Shown: in pieces, positions 1 through 5,018 of the stretch
Layout: every line of letters starts with the position of its first letter
How positions within the stretch are numbered: position 1 is the stretch's first letter
Source of the DNA: Acidobacteriaceae bacterium
GTDB taxonomy: Bacteria > Acidobacteriota > Terriglobia > Terriglobales > Acidobacteriaceae
NCBI GenBank assembly: GCA_030044455.1
Contig: JASHVU010000640.1
Coordinates: forward strand, 1 to 7,087
Direction of reading: 5' to 3'
DNA length: 7,087 nt
The notes under the pieces: generated by a model
The model's input: the letters and a program-made list of their open reading frames with translations, nothing else
The model's database searches: none
Told to the model about the DNA's origin: nothing
Translations under genes and position numbers: made by a program

Positions 1-45
1 AACATGACTGCTCAGAATGGAAGATAGCAAAAATCCGGCTCGTCC

Positions 46-106
46 GTTCTCTCTTTCTTGTTCCCTCGTTTTCTTGCTCCCTCGTTTTCTTGCTCCCTCG
101 TCCCTG
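46..106. repeat. Short tandem repeat array A, downstream of purU
   Basis: This array fills most of the spacer after the purU stop. The clearest part is three tandem 16-bp units at 53-68, 69-84 and 85-100; the last two are identical (TTTTCTTGCTCCCTCG) and the first differs at two positions. Inside each unit is a smaller motif, GTTCCCT or GCTCCCT, which also appears as GTTCTCT at 46-52. That motif matches the unit of the array at 4596-4717. The array is non-coding, and no convincing terminator for purU is visible in bases 1-108. Confidence 0.85.
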
Positions 107-108
107 CC

Positions 109-1011
109 TCAATCAAACACCACTGTTTTGTTGCCGTAGCAGAGGATGCGCCGGTCGAGGTGCCAGCGAACGGCGCGCGAGAGCACCATGCGCTCGAGGT
201 CGCGGCCGCGGGCGACGAGATCTTCCACCTGGTCGCGGTGCGAGATGCGGGCCACATCCTGCTCGATGATGGGTCCGTCGTCGAGCACCTCGGTGACGTA
301 GTGGCTGGTAGCTCCGATCAGCTTGACACCGCGGGCGTGCGCGGCGTGGTAAGGGCGTGCGCCGGTAAATGCGGGCAGGAACGAGTGGTGCACATTGATG
401 ATGGCCGCCGGGTAGCGGGCGACGAAGTTGGGCGAAAGAATCTGCATGTAACGGGCGAGGACGACCAGTTCGATGCGGTTCTCGTGGAGCAGTTCAAGCT
501 GGCGCGCTTCGACTTCGGAGGTGTTGGAAGCGATGACCGGCGTGTGCTCAAAAGGAATTCCGTAGAAGGCGGCGACGTTGACGACCTCGCGGTGGTTCGA
601 AACGATGAGAGGAATCTCGCAATGAAGTTCGCCGGTGCGCCAGCGGTGCAGCAGGTCGGCAATGCAGTGCAGGTACTGCGAGCAGAAGAGTGCCACTCTC
701 GGCCGGTGCGCGCTCGAATCGAGGTTCCAGCGCATGTTGAGCTCGGCAGCAAGTGGCGCGAAGGTGGCGCGAAATGCTTCGAGATTGAAGCCGCCGGTCT
801 CGGACTCGCTGATCTCGCCTCCATTCTCATCCAAAGAGCCTCCGTCTGAAAGACCGAACTCGACGCGCATGAAGAAGAGGCCCTGTTCGTGGTCCTGGTG
901 CTGATCGGCGTGCAGGATGTTGGCGCCGTGCTGGTAAAGCAGGCCGGAAAAACGGGCCACAAGGCCCTTGCGGTCCGGGCAGTCGATCAAAAGAACAGCG
1001 GAGTCTTTCAT
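109..1011 (-). CDS. purU: Formyltetrahydrofolate deformylase (PurU)
   Basis: This cytosolic enzyme hydrolyses 10-formyl-tetrahydrofolate to formate and tetrahydrofolate. It balances one-carbon pools and can supply formate for purine synthesis. The 300-residue product has an N-terminal ACT domain (about 5-96, opening LLIDCPDRKGLVARFSGLLY) and a C-terminal formyltransferase domain (about 103-295). The catalytic set expected for formyltransferase-fold enzymes is present: Asn206 and His208 in the INVHHSFLPAF motif and Asp244 in LDDGPIIEQD. The family signature GARPYHAAHARGVKLIGATS also matches. It is about 20 residues longer than E. coli PurU (280); the excess is an acidic, Gly-rich insertion at about 55-76 in the ACT region. 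The ATG at 1011 places the ACT domain at the usual distance; only a weak GAAG lies 5 nt upstream. It is the last gene of the minus-strand run but is separated from the signalling genes by a terminator, so it probably has its own promoter, which I could not identify. Confidence 0.95.
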   Translation of the reverse strand: MKDSAVLLIDCPDRKGLVARFSGLLYQHGANILHADQHQDHEQGLFFMRVEFGLSDGGSLDENGGEISESETGGFNLEAFRATFAPLAAELNMRWNLDSSAHRPRVALFCSQYLHCIADLLHRWRTGELHCEIPLIVSNHREVVNVAAFYGIPFEHTPVIASNTSEVEARQLELLHENRIELVVLARYMQILSPNFVARYPAAIINVHHSFLPAFTGARPYHAAHARGVKLIGATSHYVTEVLDDGPIIEQDVARISHRDQVEDLVARGRDLERMVLSRAVRWHLDRRILCYGNKTVVFD

Positions 1012-1318
1012 GCTTACTTCAGATTAACGCCCTGCGAGCCGCGGCCTCTTGAACGAGCGGGGTTGCACGCGAAGAAAAATGCCGGGGCGGGTCAGGCCCC
1101 GGCTTGGAATCCTTCGACTCGAAATCTACACAAGTGAAGGACAGTTTGCGCGTGCAACGCAAAAAACCTTGGGTGAGGACCAGCGTCAAGCGGGTCCGCG
1201 TAAAACAAGCCGGCGGCGCGGGCACCGTCGAAATGAACCGTTGCGTGAAGGGCCTTGGCCGGCGCGGAACGCACGACACAACTGGTCGCCGGAGGCATTG
1301 GCTCTATCGCCGGCGGCT
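1012..1318. other. 307-bp spacer upstream of purU: terminator, inverted repeats, no clear gene
   Basis: The spacer lies between the stop of the small receiver gene and the purU start. It holds a strong minus-strand terminator (1071-1103). A perfect 10-bp inverted repeat encloses that terminator: GTTGCACGCG at 1062-1071 and CGCGTGCAAC at 1149-1158. A local 6-bp hairpin, TTTGCG (1145-1150) with CGCAAA (1158-1163), shares one arm with it. A 68-codon minus-strand frame (1298-1092) resembles nothing I know. I see no recognisable riboswitch consensus and no good purU promoter. Confidence 0.6.
1071..1103 (-). terminator. Rho-independent terminator after the signalling cluster
   Basis: Read on the minus strand, a perfect 8-bp GC stem (GCCGGGGC with GCCCCGGC, at 1103-1096 and 1088-1081) closes a 7-nt loop and is followed at once by ATTTTTCTT. 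This is a textbook intrinsic terminator. It lies 215 bp past the stop of the receiver gene and 60 bp before the purU start, so it either ends the signalling operon with a long 3' UTR or acts as an attenuator in a purU leader. Confidence 0.85.
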
Positions 1319-1855
1319 TTAAACGGCGGCCCTGCCCCGCTGGCCGTTGCGGGCAACGGGCTGAGCTGCCGGCCCGCTCAGCTGGCCGCGTAAACTGCCG
1401 GCCAGATCGGCGACGACGCGCAGCCTTTCGGCCACCTGCTGAGGCAGATTGCCGCCATTGAGGGCGAGCTCGGAGTTGAGCAGCAGACCGGCCACGGTGG
1501 ATTTGAGCTCGGCTTCGATGGCCGCCGAAGCGGCGCGGCGGGCGAGCAACTGCTCGCGCTCGCGGCGGTGCAGCGCCGAGCGGATCTCGCGCACCAGACG
1601 AGCCGCGCCCGCCAGGGCAAAGTTGATCTGCACAGGAATGGCAAGGCCGGCCTGCTCGCAAATGGCGTCGGCCGCAGCCGGGTCGCACTCGGCCAAAGTC
1701 TCGTCGATCACTATGGCCTGAAACTCGCCGCGGCGCAGCACGCCGAGCGCGCTCCTGCGGCCTTCGACCACTTCCACTTCCGTTCCCAGTTGCGCGCCCA
1801 CCGCATTCGCGCAATTGCGCGCGCCTTCCACTCCGGTCACCATTAGTATGCTCAT
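1319..1855 (-). CDS. Small degenerate receiver protein with C-terminal helical (DHp-like) segment
   Basis: The 178-residue protein is not a family I can name. Residues 1-95 have the strand/helix rhythm of a response-regulator receiver: ILMVTG as strand 1, FQAIVIDE as strand 3 and IPVQINFA as strand 4. Asp51 falls where the phospho-acceptor would be. The acid pocket (TG instead of DD), the conserved Thr and the conserved Lys are missing. Residues 96-160 form charged, Ala/Leu-rich helices. The stretch around AELKSTVAGLLLNSELAL resembles the first DHp helix of NtrB-type kinases, with Ala115 where the phospho-His would sit. The C-terminal tail is Ala/Gly/Arg-rich. The ATG at 1855 is chosen because GAGGAG lies 7 nt upstream; a TTG at 1870 would overlap that site. 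It is the third gene after a kinase and a sigma-54 activator, which suggests an adaptor or phospho-sink role. That role is inference. Confidence 0.7.
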   Translation of the reverse strand: MSILMVTGVEGARNCANAVGAQLGTEVEVVEGRRSALGVLRRGEFQAIVIDETLAECDPAAADAICEQAGLAIPVQINFALAGAARLVREIRSALHRREREQLLARRAASAAIEAELKSTVAGLLLNSELALNGGNLPQQVAERLRVVADLAGSLRGQLSGPAAQPVARNGQRGRAAV

Positions 1856-1862
1856 TGTGTTG

Positions 1863-1868
1863 CTCCTC
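1863..1868 (-). promoter_or_regulatory. Ribosome binding site of the small receiver gene
   Basis: GAGGAG ends 7 nt before the ATG at 1855 and is a near-perfect Shine-Dalgarno match. It fixes the start and rules out the upstream TTG at 1870, which would place the site inside the coding region. Confidence 0.8.
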
Positions 1869-1877
1869 AATCCCGTG

Positions 1878-1947
1878 ATTCCTGGTTCGTGGTTCGTTCT
1901 CAGCTCTTAGCTCTTAGCCGTTTGCCAGTAGCTTTTAGCCGGTAGCA
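1878..1947. repeat. Heptad repeat array B
   Basis: Ten consecutive 7-bp units keep exact phase, drifting from ATTCCTG and GTTCGTG (1878-1891) through CTTAGCT and CTTAGCC (1906-1919) to TTTAGCC and GGTAGCA (1934-1947). The units are degenerate but share a T-rich start and a GC-containing end. The array lies in the spacer just upstream of the small receiver gene and is non-coding as far as I can see. Confidence 0.75.
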
Positions 1948-2029
1948 AGAGAGTCGTGGCTATTGGCGTTTCGGTCTGGACGCCGACAAACGGTTGGCTG
2001 AGTTCGGAAGGCCCGCAGCGGCAACCCTG

Positions 2030-2064
2030 AAGCTAAGAGCTAGTAGCCAACAGCTAGGAGCTGC
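2030..2064. repeat. Heptad repeat array C, inverted relative to array B
   Basis: Five in-phase 7-bp units (AAGCTAA, GAGCTAG, TAGCCAA, CAGCTAG, GAGCTGC) end 1 bp before the stop codon of the sigma-54 activator at 2066. The unit is the reverse complement of the CTTAGCT-type units in array B. AGCTAAGAGCT at 2031-2041 is the exact reverse complement of 1902-1912. Confidence 0.7.
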
Positions 2065-2065
2065 T

Positions 2066-3547
2066 TCACTCGTCCTGCATCGGGTCGGAGATGCCATACT
2101 CTTTGAGCTTGCGGTAAAGCGTGGTCTTGCCAATCCCAAGCAGGCGCGCGGCCTGCAGTTTGTCGCCGCTGAGAGCGCGAATGGCACCAAGGATTGCCTC
2201 GCGCTCGAGATCGGCGAGAGGCTTGACGGCCACGCTGTTGGCCAGCTGCTCGCCGTTGGCCCCGGCACCGCCATTGCGGGCGTCGGCATTCTGTTCCCGG
2301 CCGAATTCGAGTCCCCGATTCTGCAGCTGCGTGGGCAGGTCGCCCAAGTGCAGCACCGGGCCGGAGGAGAGAGCGCAGGCGCGCTCCACACTGTTTTCAA
2401 GCTCGCGAACGTTACCCGGCCAGTCGTAGCACATCATGGTGTGCAGGGCTTCGTCGGAAAGGGTGAACTTGGCGCCATGGTCGCGGCTGATGCGGTCAAG
2501 AAAGTGAGCCGCAAGCAGCGGAATGTCTTCGCGCCGATCGCGCAGCGCGGGCAGCCGCAGGTTGACTACGTTGAGGCGGTAAAAGAGGTCCTTGCGGAAG
2601 GTGCCCTTTTCGACCATTCCCGCCAGGTCGCGGTTGGTGGCGGCCACAATCCGCGCCTTAATCGGAATGCGGTGTAAAGCTCCGACCGGCCGGACCTCTT
2701 TCTCCTGCAGGGCGCGGAGCAACTTGGCCTGCAGATCGAGTGAGAGTTCGCCAATCTCGTCGAGGAATACCGTTCCCCCTTCGGCCGAGACGAGCAGACC
2801 ATCCTTGGAGTGATTGGCGCCGGTGAAGGCTCCTTTCACGTAGCCGAAGAGCTCGCTTTCGATGAGGGTGGGCACCAGCGACCCGCAGTCGACGGGCAGA
2901 AAGGGCTTTTGGGCGTTAGGACCGAAGGCGTGAATGGTGCGGGCCACGAGCTCTTTGCCGGTGCCGCTTTCACCCAGAACCAGGACCGGATGCGAGCTCT
3001 GCGCGACTTTGGAGAGAATGCGGTAGAGCTTCTCCATCTCAGGCGAGCGGCCGATCATGGAGCCCAGTCCCTCGGAGAGGCGCAGGCGCTCGCGCAGCGC
3101 GCGACTCTCAGTATCGGCATGGTGACTGCGGGCGGCGCGGTCAAGAACAGCAGAGAGCTCGTCGACGGCAAAAGGCTTGGTGAGGTAGTCCGACGCGCCG
3201 CATCGCATGGCCTCCACCGCGGCGTTCACCGAACCCGAAGCAGTCATGGCAATCACCGAGGTGTCGGGATGGAGCAGTTTGACCTCAGAGACGAGATCGA
3301 CGCCGCTTGAGGAGCCGTAGGGCAGGTTGACGAGCAGGATGTCGGCCGCCTTGCCGCGCAGCTGCACCCGCGCCTGCCCCATATCGCCGATGCTCTCGAC
3401 GGCATAGCCGAGGCTCGATGCAATCTCGGCGCAGGCCGAGCGAACTGCAGGATCGGCGTCGACCACCAGCAGGTACAGCCGCGGCCCCGGCTCGGCGACT
3501 TGTGGGATCAACTCCATGGAGCGAGTATTGAAGACTGTTGTGAGCAT
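2066..3547 (-). CDS. NtrC-family sigma-54-dependent activator with an Asn at the receiver phosphorylation site
   Basis: The 493-residue cytosolic transcription activator has three domains. The receiver (about 23-140) has Asp30, Thr102 and Lys124, but Asn74 (codon AAC, 3328-3326) at the phospho-acceptor position and Ala31 in the acid pocket. The AAA+ domain (about 163-392) is intact: Walker A GESGTGKE (192-199), the sigma-54 contact loop GAFTGA (239-244), Walker B with Asp263/Glu264, sensor I near Asn305, arginine fingers around Arg318/Arg324, and sensor II WPGNVREL (376-383). A Fis-type helix-turn-helix (about 447-483, ending RLLGIGKTTLYRKLKEYGI) follows a Gly/Asn/Ala-rich linker. The ATG at 3547 has GAGG 8 nt upstream; Met11 is a weaker alternative. 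The gene lies 99 bp after the kinase gene, so the two are probably a pair. The protein should open sigma-54 promoters, but ordinary Asp phosphorylation of this receiver is unlikely. Its target genes cannot be told from the window. Confidence 0.93.
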   Translation of the reverse strand: MLTTVFNTRSMELIPQVAEPGPRLYLLVVDADPAVRSACAEIASSLGYAVESIGDMGQARVQLRGKAADILLVNLPYGSSSGVDLVSEVKLLHPDTSVIAMTASGSVNAAVEAMRCGASDYLTKPFAVDELSAVLDRAARSHHADTESRALRERLRLSEGLGSMIGRSPEMEKLYRILSKVAQSSHPVLVLGESGTGKELVARTIHAFGPNAQKPFLPVDCGSLVPTLIESELFGYVKGAFTGANHSKDGLLVSAEGGTVFLDEIGELSLDLQAKLLRALQEKEVRPVGALHRIPIKARIVAATNRDLAGMVEKGTFRKDLFYRLNVVNLRLPALRDRREDIPLLAAHFLDRISRDHGAKFTLSDEALHTMMCYDWPGNVRELENSVERACALSSGPVLHLGDLPTQLQNRGLEFGREQNADARNGGAGANGEQLANSVAVKPLADLEREAILGAIRALSGDKLQAARLLGIGKTTLYRKLKEYGISDPMQDE

Positions 3548-3619
3548 TGTATTCGCCTCGCAAGCGTTAGAAAAAGGTTGAAGATCACTGTCGTTGCGGA
3601 GTGGCAGGGCCGCCCGCGG

Positions 3620-3646
3620 AAAAACGTAGGCGCAATGTGAGCGCCC
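3620..3646 (-). terminator. Weak terminator-like hairpin between kinase and activator genes
   Basis: Directly after the kinase stop codon, the minus strand reads GGCGC (3645-3641), a 7-nt loop, then GCGCC (3633-3629). A G-T pair can extend the stem to 6 bp. TTTTT follows at 3624-3620 after a 4-nt gap. The stem is short and the U-tract is set back, so this may be a partial terminator or attenuator that lowers expression of downstream genes. The same bases can also be read as a sigma-54 promoter (see findings). Confidence 0.35.
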
Positions 3647-4573
3647 TCAAACAACAGGCAACTCAATCAGGAAGCGCGCGCCTCCGCCGGGCCGGTTCGA
3701 GACGTTAATCCGGCCGCAGGCCGACTCGATGATGGAGCGGGTAATGGCCAAGCCGAGGCCGCGATGAAAGGCTGACCAGTTGTCGCCGGGGCGGGCTGCA
3801 GCATGCGTGGTAAAGCCGCAATCGAAGACCTTGTCAAGGAGATCGGGCGAGAGGCCCGGACCGTTGTCTTCAAAGGCCAGCAGCAGGCGGACTGGAGTCC
3901 CGACCGGGGAGGCCGATCCGAAAGGGCCGATCTCTGTCAGGCTGATATGGATGCGCCCGCCCGAAGGCATGGCATCGGCTGCATTCCTGACCAGGTTGAC
4001 CAGGATGCGGGTAAGATCTTCGGTTGTGAGCCGGATACCGCGAGCGCCGCCCTCGGCGTCAACGGTAACCGCAATGCCGGGACCGGCAAGGGCCGCGAGC
4101 AGGTTGCGGTTGGCCAGCAGTTCTGCAGCCAGGTTCGTGATGGGAGTTGCGGCAAACTCATCGTCGCAACGAACGTAGACGGACCGTTGCCGGGTGTGAC
4201 GGTCGGTGGGCAGGGCGACGAGGGCCGAGGTCTCCCTCGGAGCCGCGAATGGCCAGGGCGCGGCCGGAAGACCAGGCTGGGCCCCTTTCGTCGCCTCGGA
4301 ATCGCGCTCGCTCTGGGCAGCGAGTTTTGAGACCAGGCGGCGGCCGGCAGCCGTAACTAGACGCAGTTCGTTGCGGTAGTGAGCGAAGGGTGGGGCCAGA
4401 ACGCCGGGTTCGTCAAGAAGGTCGCAGTAAAGATCGAGGGCCGTGATCAGGTTGCGGGCATCGTGAGCCAGGGCGGCAATGGTGTCGCTTCCCACCCCTT
4501 CTCTCGGTTCCTGATGATGCGGGAAGGCTGCTGCTTCCAGATTCGGCGATTCAATGAGCATGGCGTCGTTCAT
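3647..4573 (-). CDS. Soluble NtrB-like sensor histidine kinase without a sensor domain
   Basis: The 308-residue cytosolic kinase has no membrane segment and no PAS or GAF domain; the first 28 residues lead straight into the DHp domain. The H box is LAHDARNLITAL with phospho-His37. An Ala/Pro-rich, poorly conserved linker spans about 86-130. The HATPase domain (about 140-308) has the N box NLVRNAADAM (Asn193, Asn197), the G1 box EDNGPG (235-240), an F-box-like GFTTH (253-257) and the G2 box RGLGLAIT (271-278), so it should bind ATP and autophosphorylate. The ATG at 4573 has AAGGGA 6 nt upstream; Met5 is an alternative start. It is the first gene of the cluster, followed after 99 bp by the sigma-54 activator. 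With no input domain of its own it probably senses through a partner protein. The expected phosphate partner is the neighbouring activator, but that receiver lacks its Asp. Confidence 0.9.
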   Translation of the reverse strand: MNDAMLIESPNLEAAAFPHHQEPREGVGSDTIAALAHDARNLITALDLYCDLLDEPGVLAPPFAHYRNELRLVTAAGRRLVSKLAAQSERDSEATKGAQPGLPAAPWPFAAPRETSALVALPTDRHTRQRSVYVRCDDEFAATPITNLAAELLANRNLLAALAGPGIAVTVDAEGGARGIRLTTEDLTRILVNLVRNAADAMPSGGRIHISLTEIGPFGSASPVGTPVRLLLAFEDNGPGLSPDLLDKVFDCGFTTHAAARPGDNWSAFHRGLGLAITRSIIESACGRINVSNRPGGGARFLIELPVV

Positions 4574-4595
4574 GGCTTTTCCCTTTCAAGGCAGG

Positions 4596-4717
4596 GGTCA
4601 GTGATCAGTGGTAAGTGGTCAGCGATCAGTGGTCCCTGTTCACTGTCCCTTGTTCCTTATTCCCATATTCCCTTATTCACTCGTTCTCTATTCCCTGTTT
4701 CACGTTCCCCGTTTCAA
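4596..4717. repeat. Heptad repeat array D, upstream of the kinase gene
   Basis: About 17 units of 7 bp run head to tail, the first ten in exact phase (4596-4665). The next seven are also heptads, with single-base insertions at 4666, 4674 and 4682. The first units are of the GGTCAGT/GATCAGT type; they change, without losing phase, into GTTCCTT, ATTCCCT and GTTCCCC. The second type is the unit of array A. The array lies in what should be the 5' leader or promoter-proximal region of the kinase gene. Confidence 0.8.
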
Positions 4718-4739
4718 TGTGAAACTGTTCTGTTTCTAT

Positions 4740-4770
4740 ACACGTCGTGTGCCAAACTCGGACAGTTTGG
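4740..4770. promoter_or_regulatory. Two adjacent perfect dyads, candidate operator region
   Basis: ACACGTCGTGT (4740-4750) is a perfect 5-bp dyad around one base. One base later CCAAACT and AGTTTGG (4752-4758, 4764-4770) form a perfect 7-bp dyad around CGGAC. They lie about 170-200 bp upstream of the kinase start and 250 bp upstream of rph. Their size and symmetry fit binding sites for a dimeric regulator. The second could also be an RNA hairpin, but no U-tract follows on either strand. Confidence 0.35.
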
Positions 4771-5006
4771 ATAAGCCATTGATAGGAAGCGTGTTAATAA
4801 GGTTCGCGGCGTAGACTCCTGCCACGGAAAAGCGGAGGTAAGTTCCGGAATGGAACTCCTTCAAGAAGGTGTTCAGGGACGAAACTGTTTGTTGTGAAAG
4901 AGATAGACGTTGATTCCCGGAAGGGGACGAATTCCGAAGACGTTCCCATTGTGAAAAAGGGTGAGAGGGCCCATGTGGCCGAACCCACCGAACCTGCCTG
5001 CTATCT

Positions 5007-5012
5007 TAGAAT
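5007..5012 (+). promoter_or_regulatory. Candidate -10 element for a leaderless rph transcript
   Basis: TAGAAT matches TATAAT at five of six positions and ends 6 nt before the rph ATG at 5019, so transcription would start at or next to the A of the start codon. There is no Shine-Dalgarno sequence before this ATG, which fits a leaderless mRNA. No convincing -35 hexamer is seen near 4984-4989, so the call is tentative. Confidence 0.3.
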
Positions 5013-5018
5013 TCCTTT

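Larger units (their letters stand above)
4574..5018. other. 445-bp divergent spacer: heptad array, then a dyad-rich stretch
   Basis: This spacer separates the kinase (leftward) from rph (rightward), so it should hold the promoters of both. The kinase-proximal part is the heptad array at 4596-4717. The rest (4718-5018) is less GC-rich than the genes and carries several dyads: GTTTCAC (4697-4703) with GTGAAAC (4719-4725); ACACGTCGTGT at 4740-4750; a 19-bp dyad at 4752-4770; GTTCC (4842-4846) with GGAAC (4852-4856); and a 22-bp dyad at 4853-4874 with mismatched T pairs. A 60-codon plus-strand frame starting with GTG at 4894 overlaps rph and looks spurious. I find no RNA gene. Confidence 0.6.

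Noticed and set aside
58..849. Long plus-strand open frame of 263 codons antisense to purU
   Set aside because: It is the mirror frame of purU in GC-rich DNA. PurU has the full family signature on the minus strand, and this frame resembles nothing and runs through the repeat array.
1860..2065. Insertion sequence remnant or transposon ends
   Set aside because: No transposase fragment and no flanking target duplication seen; the inverted arms are made of simple heptad repeats. Kept only as a repeat observation.
1994..2677. Plus-strand open frame of 227 codons antisense to the sigma-54 activator
   Set aside because: It is a shadow of the conserved AAA+/HTH coding sequence on the other strand. 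It starts inside the repeat spacer and has no family resemblance.
4596..4717. CRISPR array
   Set aside because: The units are 7 bp, degenerate and directly adjacent, with no spacers of uniform length and no cas genes nearby.
4768..4782. Plus-strand sigma-54 promoter (TGG, 8 bases, ATTGA)
   Set aside because: It lacks the GC of the -12 box and lies 237 bp before rph; the match is too poor to keep.
4794..4988. Minus-strand frame of 64 codons in the divergent spacer
   Set aside because: No recognisable family, composition unlike the neighbouring genes, and it lies across the dyad-rich region expected to hold promoters.
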